From the NCBI RefSeq assembly GCF_008064635.1, contig NZ_VRYZ01000002.1, positions 558,001-622,000 on the forward strand: DNA of 64,000 nt. Direction: 5' to 3'. Source of the DNA: Parahaliea aestuarii. GTDB taxonomy: Bacteria; Pseudomonadota; Gammaproteobacteria; Pseudomonadales; Halieaceae. Both the position numbers and the translations under genes were made by a program. Every line of letters starts with the position of its first letter. Within the stretch, counting starts at the first letter, position 1. Shown here piece by piece: positions 1 through 8,846 of this stretch. The notes under the pieces are model-generated. The model ran no database searches, was not told where the DNA came from, and worked only from the letters and a program-made list of their open reading frames with translations.

Positions 1-228
1 GCGTGGCCGGATATCTGTGCCCTGCTGCTACAGTTCTTCGAGCTGACCCTGCAACACTACGATGCCCACTGCGTCGGCAACCCCCTGAAACAGTGGCTGG
101 TCTACCTGCGCAGCTACTATCCCCAGGCGGCCCTGCTGTTTGAACAGCTGAAACGACTGCGAGAGCCTGCCGAGCTGCATGTGCAGTTGCTGAAGGCCCA
201 GGCCACGGGCATGCGCGCCGCGGCCTGA
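1..228 (+). CDS. dusC: tRNA-dihydrouridine(16) synthase DusC, C-terminal fragment
   Basis: The first reading frame is open from the window edge to a TGA at 226-228 and encodes 75 residues. The piece WPDICALLLQF, followed by KQWLVYLRSYY and a short LF-rich helix, lines up from memory with the C-terminal helical tRNA-binding domain of E. coli DusC (WPEVVALLQKY ... KQWLSYLRKEY). DusC reduces U16 of tRNA with FMN and NADPH. The catalytic TIM barrel lies outside the window, so activity cannot be judged. It converges with the downstream SDR gene, the stops being 7 bases apart. The assignment rests only on this tail; another Dus paralogue is possible. Confidence 0.72.
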   Translation, partial: AWPDICALLLQFFELTLQHYDAHCVGNPLKQWLVYLRSYYPQAALLFEQLKRLREPAELHVQLLKAQATGMRAAA

Positions 229-235
229 GGGCTGA

Positions 236-991
236 TCAGATCGCTGTCTGGCCGCCGTCGATTACCAGGCCGGAACCGGTGACAAAGCGCGCCTCTGCCG
301 AGGCCAGGTAGGCGACCGCGCCGGCGATTTCTTCCGCCTCGGCCATATAGGGCGTGAGGGGAGACATGCGCCCGAACAGGGCCAGGTCGGCACCCTCCGG
401 CGCCTGGGCATTCTGGATAAGGGGCGTATTCACGCCGCCCGGGCAGACCGCATTCACCCGCACGCCGCGACTGGCATACTCCGTCGCCAGCGCCCGGGAA
501 AAGTTGAGGACCGCCGCCTTGCTGGCACAGTAGGCGGAGTTGTAGGGCAGGCCGGCGATCCCCGCGGTGGAAGCAATATTGACAATATTTCCCCCGCTCT
601 CGAGCAGGTGCGGCATGGCGGCGAGGCTCAGCACAAACACCGAATTGATATTGACGTCCATCACCCTGCGCCAGCGCTCTGCGGTGAGTTCCGTGAAGTG
701 GCCGGTACACACCATGCCGGCGATATTGCAGAGGATGTCGAGCTTGCCAAAGGTGGCCACACACTCGGCCACCGCCGCGGCACAGGCGGCATCGTCACTG
801 ACATCCAGCACGCGGTAAGTGATATCCACCCCGCTGTCCCGCAACGCCGACATCTCGCGCTCCAGCCCCTCGGCATTGATGTCGCAGGCGAACAGGCTGG
901 CCCCCTCCCCTCCGAGGCGCTTGGCGGTAGCCAGGCCAATACCGGAAGCCGCGCCGGTAATAAAGGCGACCTTGTTGTCGAATCGTTGCAT
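236..991 (-). CDS. SDR family NAD(P)-dependent oxidoreductase
   Basis: 251-residue classical short-chain dehydrogenase/reductase. The nucleotide-binding glycine motif TGAASGIG is near residue 12, the NIAG motif near 90, the catalytic Ser lies in NIASTAG, and the YxxxK pair in YCASK near 155. I chose the ATG at 991 because GGAGG sits 6 bases upstream and the protein then begins MQRFDNKVAFITG; the longer open frame adds 35 residues unlike any SDR. It is the last of five same-strand genes (sulfatase, PQQ dehydrogenase, TonB receptor, TAXI protein, SDR) and probably oxidises an alcohol or hydroxyacyl intermediate of that pathway. The substrate cannot be read from the sequence. Confidence 0.9.
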   Translation of the reverse strand: MQRFDNKVAFITGAASGIGLATAKRLGGEGASLFACDINAEGLEREMSALRDSGVDITYRVLDVSDDAACAAAVAECVATFGKLDILCNIAGMVCTGHFTELTAERWRRVMDVNINSVFVLSLAAMPHLLESGGNIVNIASTAGIAGLPYNSAYCASKAAVLNFSRALATEYASRGVRVNAVCPGGVNTPLIQNAQAPEGADLALFGRMSPLTPYMAEAEEIAGAVAYLASAEARFVTGSGLVIDGGQTAI

Positions 992-1097
992 GAAACCTCC
1001 CCGGTGACGGTAAAAGCGAATCGAGACCGGCAGTCTAGCGGTAGCGGGAGGGGAAGACAGGCCCGGCCGGGAGGAAAGCCGTGGCCGGCAGCACAAG

Positions 1098-2372
1098 TTA
1101 AACCGGTGAGGCTTTCACCGGTGAAGCGCTCGGTTCCTGCGCCTGTAGTTCGGCGCGAACCGTGGCGAGCAGGTCGGTAAAGATCCGGAAACTGTCGTCC
1201 GCTGCCAGCTTCTCGTCGATCAACAGGCGATAGGCTTCAAGTTCCAGCTCCCGCACCTCGCCCAGCAGATTCTCGCGCGGTTCGTGAGGTGCACGCTCGC
1301 GAATTACCAGCAGACGGCTGTAGAAGGTATCGACGCGGTTCTTTTTACGCTGGTTGCGCCAGCGCAGCAGGCCAGCCACGCCGGTCACCAGCAGAATGCC
1401 GAGGTAAATGAGCAGGTTGATACTGTCAGCGTAGCGCTCCAAAGGCGTCGGCGCGTCGCGCTCGAAGTAGCGGCGGGCCCCGGGGTGCAGGGGAAAACTG
1501 AGTTTCTCGCGATCAAAATGCTCGCTGATCCAGCTGAAGATATCCGGTTCCAGCGCCGCGAACAGCGGCTTCTGCTCGACCAGCATGCGGGTCAGGGCGT
1601 AGATGCGGGTTTCATCGATGCTCTTTCTGGTCACCAGTAAAGTCGCCACCGACAGAGACTGCAGGGCCTGTTCATTGCCCGGCAGATTGTACGTCAAGGC
1701 GGGAATCTCCATGGCGCTGAGTTGTGGCACCAGCAGACTCACGCCCTCGCGCAGGAAGGCCGACTCCGCCTCACCGGCATCCGCCAGCGACACCAGTGAA
1801 TAGCCCTCGCGGTACCAGAGGGTGGACTGGGGATTGATGGGGCCGAAATAGACAATGGCGTCGGTCACCCCGGGCTGCAGTTGTTTCACCTCGCGCAGAT
1901 TGTCGGTGAGAATGCCGGCGCGCTGCGCCGCCAGTTGCAGGAAGGTCTTCCCGGCGTGGGAGCCGTTGACGACATACACCGTCACTGCATCCCCCGACTG
2001 GCGTTTCTGGTCAAGACTTACGCCGTCGCGCAACAGCAGGTGCAGCACGCTGCGATAGAGGGGGATAACGGTGCGCACCCCGTCCTGGTAGGGCGTACTG
2101 TTGTCGACGATGGTGAGATCCGCGTCACCGGCGGCCAGTGCTGCCAGCGGCGGGGTCTCCGGTGCGGACTTGTCCGGGACGATATCAAAGTCACTCTCGT
2201 CCGCGACTGCCGCCTGCAGGGCCCCGATATCCACCTGCTGATAGACCATCGAGTGCAGGCGCAGGGGTTCCTGCTCCCGGGCACAGGCGCAAAGCAGCAA
2301 CAGCAAAGGGATGTACAGCGCCAAACGCAGCGCGGAGCGGCGCCCGGCAGCCAGTGTCAGGACAGTTTCCAT
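1098..2372 (-). CDS. TAXI-type solute-binding lipoprotein with C-terminal membrane anchor
   Basis: 424 residues from the ATG at 2372. The start gives a lipoprotein signal (RLALYIPLLLLLCAC); the longer frame adds 30 arginine-rich residues. The body resembles TAXI (TRAP-associated extracytoplasmic immunogenic) binding proteins: D-rich lobes, then VVNGSHAGKTF, LREVKQLQPGVTDAIVYFG, and AMEIPALTYNLPG with TRKSIDE. Unlike a free binding protein it continues into one membrane helix (NLLIYLGILLVTGVAGLLRW, about residue 320) and a cytoplasmic, charged, probably helical tail of about 85 residues. No TRAP permease gene is in the window. It may be a sensor or scaffold rather than a transporter part. It sits between the TonB receptor and the SDR in the same direction. 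Confidence 0.8.
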   Translation of the reverse strand: METVLTLAAGRRSALRLALYIPLLLLLCACAREQEPLRLHSMVYQQVDIGALQAAVADESDFDIVPDKSAPETPPLAALAAGDADLTIVDNSTPYQDGVRTVIPLYRSVLHLLLRDGVSLDQKRQSGDAVTVYVVNGSHAGKTFLQLAAQRAGILTDNLREVKQLQPGVTDAIVYFGPINPQSTLWYREGYSLVSLADAGEAESAFLREGVSLLVPQLSAMEIPALTYNLPGNEQALQSLSVATLLVTRKSIDETRIYALTRMLVEQKPLFAALEPDIFSWISEHFDREKLSFPLHPGARRYFERDAPTPLERYADSINLLIYLGILLVTGVAGLLRWRNQRKKNRVDTFYSRLLVIRERAPHEPRENLLGEVRELELEAYRLLIDEKLAADDSFRIFTDLLATVRAELQAQEPSASPVKASPV

Positions 2373-2461
2373 GCGCCGGAGAATAATGGCACGGCAGCGA
2401 CAGCGCCAGCCGAATCTGTCGAAAAACCGCCGCGGGAGCAGAGCCCCCGCAGCGACTGGCA

Positions 2462-4918
2462 CTAGAACCGGTACAGCGCCTGCAGGGCAAGCGTGCGCGG
2501 ACGATCCAGGAACTGGTAGTAGGCCGTGCCGGTACCGCCGGTCAGGGCGCCGGCCAGCGGCGCTTCACCACCGTAGGTCACGACATCCTCGTCGCTGAGG
2601 TTCTTGCCAATAAAGGCGACCTCCCAGTTGCCGGCCTGGTCACCGATGCCCACCCGCAGGTTGTACTGGGCATAGGCATCCTGTTCCGAACGCGGATCAA
2701 GGGTCGGGTTGAACAGGTAGGAGTCGCTGAATACCAGGTCGAAGACCGTGCGCAGTTCCAGCGAATCACCCAGCGGCAGAATGTACTCGGCACTGACCGA
2801 GCCACTGTACTCCGGCGTGTACTCCTTGCGCTTGCCGGTGGCATCGCAGGTCACACCACCGGGCTGTACCGCACCCGGGTCCATCACCTGCTGTCCGAAG
2901 TAACACTGGTTGTTCCTGAAGTCGGTGTACTCGAAGTCCAGCCAGGCGACGGAGCCGGACAGGGTCAGCCCCTCACTCACCAGCCAGCGGCCGTCAAGTT
3001 CAACACCCTTGATCTCCGCTTCGCCGGCATTGGTCACATTGAAACCGAGAATACCGTCAAACTGGCTGGTCTGGAGGTTCGTGTACTCGGTGTAGAAGGC
3101 CGCCATGTTCAACTCTGCGGTACTCCCCAGGCCCATCTTGGCGCCGATTTCGAAGCTCTCTGCCTCCTCCTCGTCAAACTCAAACACACCGACAATATCG
3201 CGGGCACAGCTCGGCGGCGTGGTGCTGGTATCGAGCGTACAGGCATTGACCACCGCCGGGTCGGGATGGCCGTTGGAGCGGATGTCGAAGCCACCGGCCT
3301 TGAAGCCCTCGGTATAGGTGGCATACAGCATGGTGGCATCGCCCAGGTCGTACTGCACAGTGAACAGGGGGTTGAATGCCTGCTCGTCGCGGTCGCCGCG
3401 AATTTCGTCGTAGGGCTCGATGGCGAAGGAGCCAAACAGGGGGTTGAGGCCGAAGAACACATTGGGAACGGCGCCGGAAGGATCCGTGGCCGGGAAAGCG
3501 GTTCCGCCGGCGTAGTGAACCTGCTGCTTGGTCGCCTCCTTGCTCTCCTCGGTATAGCGCGCGCCAACAACCAGCCTCAGCGTATCCGTAACATTCCAGG
3601 TGGCCTGGCCGAATACCGCCCACATATCGCTTTCCTGCGTGGCAAAGCGGTCGGTATTGATGCTGTTGAAATTGGGATTCAGCAAGCGCAGCAGGCTGTT
3701 CGCCGGAACGTCGATGGAGTCCTTGAAGTCGAGCTCGTTGCTCTGGAAGAAAACACCGGCAATATAGTCGACGGTTTCTCCGCCCGGAGAGGTGATGCGA
3801 AACTCCTGGCTGAACTGCTCGAAAGACTCGTCCTGAACAGCGTCAAAAACCGAGGCGCCGGAGAAGTCGCAGTCACACTCCTGCTCGAACTCGTACTCCA
3901 GATAGCCGGTTGTGGAGGTCAGCGTGTAGTCACCCAGGGCGTAGTCAACGCCAAGCACCAACACGTCGGATGAATTGGTGTGGGAATCGCCGTTACCGCC
4001 ACGCACCCGGTTCAGCTTGCCGTCTTCACCGGCAAAGTCTACCGGAGGGTCCAGCATCAGCACATTGTTGGCCAGACCGACAAAATTATTGAGGGCAGAC
4101 ACGTAATCGATACCGACACCGGTTCCCTGCAGGTCTTCGCGGACAAGACTCTGGGCCAGTTCCACGTTGCGCCCGTTGTCATCGAAATCGGCGTGCTCGT
4201 ACTTGATATTGATATCCAGGTTGTCGGTCGGCATCCAGCGCAATGCGCCGCGCACCAGCCCTTCTTCCTCCTGCTTCTCGTCGTCGCCGGTGTTGACGTT
4301 GACGAAGGAGCCGTCCTGCTCGCGATACATTACCGCGAGACGACCCGACAGGGTGTCGCTCAGGGGGCCGGATAGCACCACCCGGTAATCCTGCTGGTTT
4401 TCCTCGAATTCATAGAGCGCGCTGACCGAGCCTTCGAACTGGTCGGTAGGCTTGGCGGTAATCATGCTGATCGCCCCGGCGATACTGTTCTTGCCGAACA
4501 GGATCGGCTGTGGGCCGCGCAGCACTTCCACCCGCTCCATATCGAACATCGGCAGGCGCGAAAGCTGGCCGCGGCCGTAGTAAATGCCGTCCACGTACAT
4601 GCCGGTGGATTGCTCGAAGCCGGGGTTGATGCCGGAGCTGACACCGCGAATGGTAATATTGTTGGACAGGCCGCTCTGGTTCATGGAGAAGTTCGGCACG
4701 TAGGTGGTCAGGCTCTCCAGGTTGGTGATGTAGGCGTCCTGCATTCTCTGGCCGCTGACGGCACTCACCGAGATCGGTACGTCCTGCAGGCTCTCCACGC
4801 GCTTCTGCGCGGTGACTACCACCTCTTCGAGTTGCAGTTGCTGCGCCTGGGCGGAGCCTGCCGCAAGGGCAGCCACTGCCAGGCTGAGCAGGGATTTCAG
4901 GGGTCTCTGCGGGGTCAT
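2462..4918 (-). CDS. TonB-dependent outer membrane receptor
   Basis: 818 residues from the ATG at 4918, which has AAGGAG 7-8 bases upstream; the longer frame adds 10 residues. Signal peptide to AQAQ, then the plug: LEEVVVTAQKR (TonB-box region), DVPISVSAVSG, ITIRGVSSGINP, MYVDGIYYGR, MERVEVLRGPQ and FGKNSIAGAISM. The remainder is a 22-strand-type barrel ending in an aromatic residue (ALYRF), as needed for BAM assembly. This Halieaceae/sphingomonad-like class usually takes up organic molecules rather than siderophores, and no Fur box is seen upstream. Position between a PQQ dehydrogenase and a TAXI protein suggests it imports the substrate of the operon. Confidence 0.92.
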   Translation of the reverse strand: MTPQRPLKSLLSLAVAALAAGSAQAQQLQLEEVVVTAQKRVESLQDVPISVSAVSGQRMQDAYITNLESLTTYVPNFSMNQSGLSNNITIRGVSSGINPGFEQSTGMYVDGIYYGRGQLSRLPMFDMERVEVLRGPQPILFGKNSIAGAISMITAKPTDQFEGSVSALYEFEENQQDYRVVLSGPLSDTLSGRLAVMYREQDGSFVNVNTGDDEKQEEEGLVRGALRWMPTDNLDINIKYEHADFDDNGRNVELAQSLVREDLQGTGVGIDYVSALNNFVGLANNVLMLDPPVDFAGEDGKLNRVRGGNGDSHTNSSDVLVLGVDYALGDYTLTSTTGYLEYEFEQECDCDFSGASVFDAVQDESFEQFSQEFRITSPGGETVDYIAGVFFQSNELDFKDSIDVPANSLLRLLNPNFNSINTDRFATQESDMWAVFGQATWNVTDTLRLVVGARYTEESKEATKQQVHYAGGTAFPATDPSGAVPNVFFGLNPLFGSFAIEPYDEIRGDRDEQAFNPLFTVQYDLGDATMLYATYTEGFKAGGFDIRSNGHPDPAVVNACTLDTSTTPPSCARDIVGVFEFDEEEAESFEIGAKMGLGSTAELNMAAFYTEYTNLQTSQFDGILGFNVTNAGEAEIKGVELDGRWLVSEGLTLSGSVAWLDFEYTDFRNNQCYFGQQVMDPGAVQPGGVTCDATGKRKEYTPEYSGSVSAEYILPLGDSLELRTVFDLVFSDSYLFNPTLDPRSEQDAYAQYNLRVGIGDQAGNWEVAFIGKNLSDEDVVTYGGEAPLAGALTGGTGTAYYQFLDRPRTLALQALYRF

Positions 4919-4995
4919 CGAACTACTCCTTGGCGCCTTGTGACGCACTGTGGTTATTATTCCGGCTCCGGTAGGGAGCCTTCACTTGCTGCTGA

Positions 4996-7113
4996 TTACT
5001 CTGCTTTTTGCTCTGCTTCTTGCTCTGCATCGCGGCCGGTCTGCCGGTCGCTGGCAAGATGGGCACGCTCAATCACATACTGCTGGATGGCCTCTGCCTG
5101 GGGCCGCTCCAGCTCACCGGCGAAGCCCACCATGCCGCTCTCCCAGTGCAGGCCGCCGAGGACAATCGCCAGCCACTGCTCATGGCGCGCGGCATCCAGG
5201 GTGCGCAGGTCGGGGGTCGCGCCACCGCTGACGGCTGCATCGCCGTGGCAGTACACGCAGTAGGTCAGGTAGAGCTGTTTGCCCTGCTCGACCTGGGCCG
5301 CGTCGCCGCTTAACCCGGGCGGGGAAAAGACCAGTGTTTCTTGCTCAACTGGCGGCAACGTATCGTTACCGCCGAGCCTGAAGACCAGGAGCCGGCTGCG
5401 ATTGGGGATGGGACCGGCGGTCAGGGCCTCGCCGCCGACCAGCGCCAGGGCGCCGCCCCAGCCCGCCACCACCGCCACGTACTGCACCCCGTCGAGACGG
5501 TAGGTCACCGGCGGAGCCACAATGCCGGTCTGGGCGTCGAAGTCCCACAGCCGCTCGCCGGTCGCGGAGCGGTAGGCCACCAGTTGCCCCTCGGCATTGC
5601 CCTGGAACAACAGGTCACCCGCGGTGGACAACATGCCGCCATTCCAGGGGCCGGCGTGCTCTACTTCCCAGCGCGGTTTTGCAGCCACCGGATCCCAGGC
5701 CAGGATGCCGCCTTTCACCGCACCGAGTACGGCACCGCGCACCGCCGGGTCATCCGGCAGGGAGGCGGCCAGGTTATCGGTGCCGGTGTTCCAGTAACCC
5801 TTTCTGAACCTGAAATTCTCGTCCGTTGCATAGACCCAGGGCACATCCTGCCTGGGGATATAAACCAGACCGGTGTCCGGGCTGTAGCTCATCGGATGCC
5901 AGTTGTGCCCGCCGATCGGGCCGGGCAATTGCAAGCCGGATGTCTCGCCTTTGTAGCGCGCCGCCGGGTTCTCCACCGGGCGCCCGCTCGCCATGTCGAT
6001 ATGGCTGGCCCAGGTGACAGTGGCGTAGGGCTCGGCCGACAACAGCTCGCCGGTGGCGCGGTCCAGGACATAGAAAAAGCCGTTCTTGGGGGCCTGCATG
6101 ATGACCTTGCGCGGCTGCCCGTCGATCTCGAGGTCGGCGAGAATCATATGCTGTGTCGCGGTGTAGTCCCAGCTCTCGCCGGGCGTGGTCTGGTAGTGCC
6201 ACACGTAGCTGCCATCGTCCGGGTTCAGGGCGACTATGGAGGACAGGTAGAGATTGTCGCCGCCGCCGGGAGAGCGGATCTGCTGGTTCCAGGGCGAGCC
6301 ATTGCCGACACCGACGTAAAGCAGGTTCAGCTGCGGGTCGTAGGCCATCGAATCCCACACCGTGCCGCCACCGCCAATCTTCCACCACTCGCCACCGCCC
6401 CAGGTTTGGGCCGCTTTCGCCATGGCCGGCGACTCGAAGCCCTCCTCCGGATTGCCTGGAACCGTGTAGAAACGCCAGGCCATTTCACCGTCGGCGACGC
6501 GGTAAGCGGAAACGTAACCGCGCACGCCCAGTTCACTGCCGCCGTTGCCAATGATCACCTTGTCATCGACAATCCGCGGCGCGCCGGTAATGGAATAAGG
6601 CCGCTCCCGGTCTGTGGTTTGCACCGACCAGCGCAGCGTGCCGCTCGCCGCTTCCAGGGAGATAAGGCGCCCGTCGAGGGTACCGAAATAGAGATTCCCG
6701 TCGCGGTAGGCCACGCCCCGGTTCACCACATCGCAGCACAGATGCACCGCCCACTCGCGCGGGACTTGCGGGTCGTAAAACCACAGCAGCTTGCCTGTCT
6801 TCGCATCGTGGGCAAAGACCATGCTCCACGACCCCGTGGTGTAGATCACCCCGTCCACCACCAGCGGCGTCGCCTCGAGTCCGCGGCTGGTGGGGTAGTC
6901 GAAGTACCAGTCGAGGCCCAGCTCATCGACGTTGCCGCTATCGATGTCTGCCAGCGGACTGTAGCGGGTTTCGGCATTGTCGAGGCCGTGCTGGCGCCAC
7001 TCCACATCGGGCTTTGCCTGCGCTGCGATCTCTACCGGCGCCGCTTCCGGGTCACAGGCAGAGAGCATCACCGCGCCAGACACAGCAAGCGCGGCTGCAA
7101 TTCGGTGCAACAT
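4996..7113 (-). CDS. PQQ-dependent quinohaemoprotein alcohol dehydrogenase, lipoprotein form
   Basis: 705 residues. Type II arrangement: an eight-bladed PQQ propeller followed by a cytochrome c domain. Visible marks are the adjacent Cys126-Cys127 pair (HLCCD) that forms the disulfide over PQQ, repeated tryptophan-docking strands, GGGTVWDSMAYDP, the catalytic-Asp segment ESWDYTA, and the haem motif CVYCH near residue 610. It oxidises periplasmic alcohols and passes electrons to the chain through haem c. The N-terminus MLHRIAAALAVSGAVMLSAC is a lipoprotein signal with Asp at +2, which in enterics favours inner-membrane retention; most characterised relatives are soluble periplasmic proteins. 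It lies between the sulfatase and the TonB receptor. Confidence 0.92.
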   Translation of the reverse strand: MLHRIAAALAVSGAVMLSACDPEAAPVEIAAQAKPDVEWRQHGLDNAETRYSPLADIDSGNVDELGLDWYFDYPTSRGLEATPLVVDGVIYTTGSWSMVFAHDAKTGKLLWFYDPQVPREWAVHLCCDVVNRGVAYRDGNLYFGTLDGRLISLEAASGTLRWSVQTTDRERPYSITGAPRIVDDKVIIGNGGSELGVRGYVSAYRVADGEMAWRFYTVPGNPEEGFESPAMAKAAQTWGGGEWWKIGGGGTVWDSMAYDPQLNLLYVGVGNGSPWNQQIRSPGGGDNLYLSSIVALNPDDGSYVWHYQTTPGESWDYTATQHMILADLEIDGQPRKVIMQAPKNGFFYVLDRATGELLSAEPYATVTWASHIDMASGRPVENPAARYKGETSGLQLPGPIGGHNWHPMSYSPDTGLVYIPRQDVPWVYATDENFRFRKGYWNTGTDNLAASLPDDPAVRGAVLGAVKGGILAWDPVAAKPRWEVEHAGPWNGGMLSTAGDLLFQGNAEGQLVAYRSATGERLWDFDAQTGIVAPPVTYRLDGVQYVAVVAGWGGALALVGGEALTAGPIPNRSRLLVFRLGGNDTLPPVEQETLVFSPPGLSGDAAQVEQGKQLYLTYCVYCHGDAAVSGGATPDLRTLDAARHEQWLAIVLGGLHWESGMVGFAGELERPQAEAIQQYVIERAHLASDRQTGRDAEQEAEQKAE

Positions 7114-7169
7114 AACTGGGGTACTCTTCGCTGTTGTTATCGGTTTGTGTTCATTGGCAGAGCGAGGCC

Positions 7170-8738
7170 CTAGCGCCAGGGCATGTATTTCTCAACGACC
7201 TGGTCGATGGTAAAGCTGGCCGGGCGCTGGCGTGGCGGAAACTCCTCGAAGGTTTGCAGGAACCGGGTCACATCCACCACGCCGAGCTTCATGTAGGGCG
7301 ATGCCTTGCGCGTCCACCATTCATTATAGGTGTTGGAGTGCTCGTCGGCGCGCTCGTAGGGATCGCGGCGCAGATTGAACAGTTTGGGAATACGCAGCGG
7401 CACAAAGGGTTCGCGCCACACCCCCATCTCTTTGGCGCGCTGCTCGGCGAATACCAGCTTCCAGTCGCCGTGACGCAGGGCCACCAGGTCACCGTCGTCA
7501 CTGAAGTAGAAGAACTCGTTCCGCGGGCTCTCATCCACTTCACCTTTCAGGTAAGGCAGGAAGTTGTAACCGTCCAGGTGCACCCGGAACTCGCGGTCGC
7601 CGACGCGATAGCCGGACTTCAGTTTTTCCTTGATACGGTCGTCACCGGTCGCCGCCATCAGGGTCGGCACCCAGTCCAGGTGGGACATCACCGCGTTGGA
7701 AATACGATCGGCGGGAATCTGCCCGGGCCAGCGCAGCACCGCCGGCACCCGGAAGCCGCCCTCCCAGTTGGTGTTCTTTTCGCTGCGGAAAGGGGTCACA
7801 CCGGCATCCGGCCAGGTATTGAAGTGCACACCGTTGTCGGTCGAATACAGCACGATGGTGTTGTCGGCTATGCCCAGCGTATCCAGCTTGTCCAGCAAAC
7901 GGCCCACCAGCTGATCGTGGGCCACCATGGCGTCATTGTAGAAGCCCTGGCCCGACAGCCCGCTCTCCTCGTCGGTGATATGGGTGTAGAAGTGCATGCG
8001 GGTGGCGTTGAACCAGACGAAGAAAGGCTTCTCGGCGCTGTGGGCGCGATCCATAAAGTCGAGGGCCGCGGCGGCAAATTCTTCGTCCACGGTTTCCATG
8101 CGTTTGCTGTCCAGCGGGCCGCTGTCCTGGACGCGACCGTCGGCGTAGCTGCGGATCACCCCGCGAGGACCAAACCGTTCGTGGAACCCGGAGGCGGAAG
8201 GATAATCCGGGTCCTCCGGCTCCTCTTCCGCATTCAGGTGATAGAGGTTGCCGAAGAATTCATCGAAGCCGTGATTGGTGGGCAGAAACTCGTTGCGATC
8301 ACCCAGGTGGTTCTTGCCAAACTGGCCGGTGTGATAGCCCAGTGGCTTCAGCAGCTCCGCCAGGGTCGGGTCCTCGGGCTGCAGTCCGATGTCCGCGCCT
8401 GGCATGCCAACCTTGGTCAGCCCCGTTCGCACCGGGTGCTGGCCGGTGATAAAGGCCGAGCGGCCTGCGGTGCAGCTCTGTTCGCCATAATAGTCAGTGA
8501 ACAGCGTGCCCTCCCGGGCCAGCCGGTCAATATTGGGGGTCTGGTAGCCCATCATGCCCAGGCTGTAGCGGCTGATGTTGGTGATGCCGATATCGTCACC
8601 CCAGATCACCAGGATATTGGGGCGCCCGGCGGCCTGGGCCAGGGGCGTGAGAACCACCAGACACAGCGCGATGACGGGAGCAAGGCGCTGGCGCAGTGAT
8701 TGCCGGTGGCTCGCACTGGCAGGAGCAGACTTGTACAT
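7170..8738 (-). CDS. Secreted type I sulfatase (arylsulfatase family)
   Basis: 522 residues with signal peptide cut after about residue 37 (VVLTPLAQA). The core starts RPNILVIWGDDIG, giving the metal-binding Asp pair. Cys89 in CTAGR is the residue converted to formylglycine, so an anaerobic or FGE-type maturase must exist elsewhere. Downstream marks are TGQHPVRTG, GKNHLGD, and VLYSTDNGVHFN with the second metal site. The family hydrolyses sulfate esters; the natural ester here is unknown. It is the first gene of the five-gene minus-strand run, starting 108 bases from the divergent LysR gene. No good ribosome site precedes the ATG, so a leaderless or weakly initiated message is possible. Confidence 0.93.
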   Translation of the reverse strand: MYKSAPASASHRQSLRQRLAPVIALCLVVLTPLAQAAGRPNILVIWGDDIGITNISRYSLGMMGYQTPNIDRLAREGTLFTDYYGEQSCTAGRSAFITGQHPVRTGLTKVGMPGADIGLQPEDPTLAELLKPLGYHTGQFGKNHLGDRNEFLPTNHGFDEFFGNLYHLNAEEEPEDPDYPSASGFHERFGPRGVIRSYADGRVQDSGPLDSKRMETVDEEFAAAALDFMDRAHSAEKPFFVWFNATRMHFYTHITDEESGLSGQGFYNDAMVAHDQLVGRLLDKLDTLGIADNTIVLYSTDNGVHFNTWPDAGVTPFRSEKNTNWEGGFRVPAVLRWPGQIPADRISNAVMSHLDWVPTLMAATGDDRIKEKLKSGYRVGDREFRVHLDGYNFLPYLKGEVDESPRNEFFYFSDDGDLVALRHGDWKLVFAEQRAKEMGVWREPFVPLRIPKLFNLRRDPYERADEHSNTYNEWWTRKASPYMKLGVVDVTRFLQTFEEFPPRQRPASFTIDQVVEKYMPWR

Positions 8739-8846
8739 AGTGTAGGCGCATTATGGTTATGGGTTGCGAGGGCAAGCCTAAGGGAACAACGGGGCCGTGA
8801 ATAATGGTTTATGCTCATGCTCTGATAACCCAGAGGAATCAGCCCC
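8739..8846. promoter_or_regulatory. Divergent intergenic region between sulfatase operon and lysR
   Basis: This 108-base gap must carry promoters for both directions. It contains the small palindrome ATAA-TGGT-TTAT at 8801-8812, which could be part of a LysR-type site. I cannot identify convincing -35 and -10 pairs. The LysR gene has its own AGAGGA site just upstream of its ATG. Confidence 0.3.

Noticed and set aside
5341-7173. 610-residue plus-strand frame
   Set aside because: Shadow of the PQQ dehydrogenase; no domain and no ribosome site.
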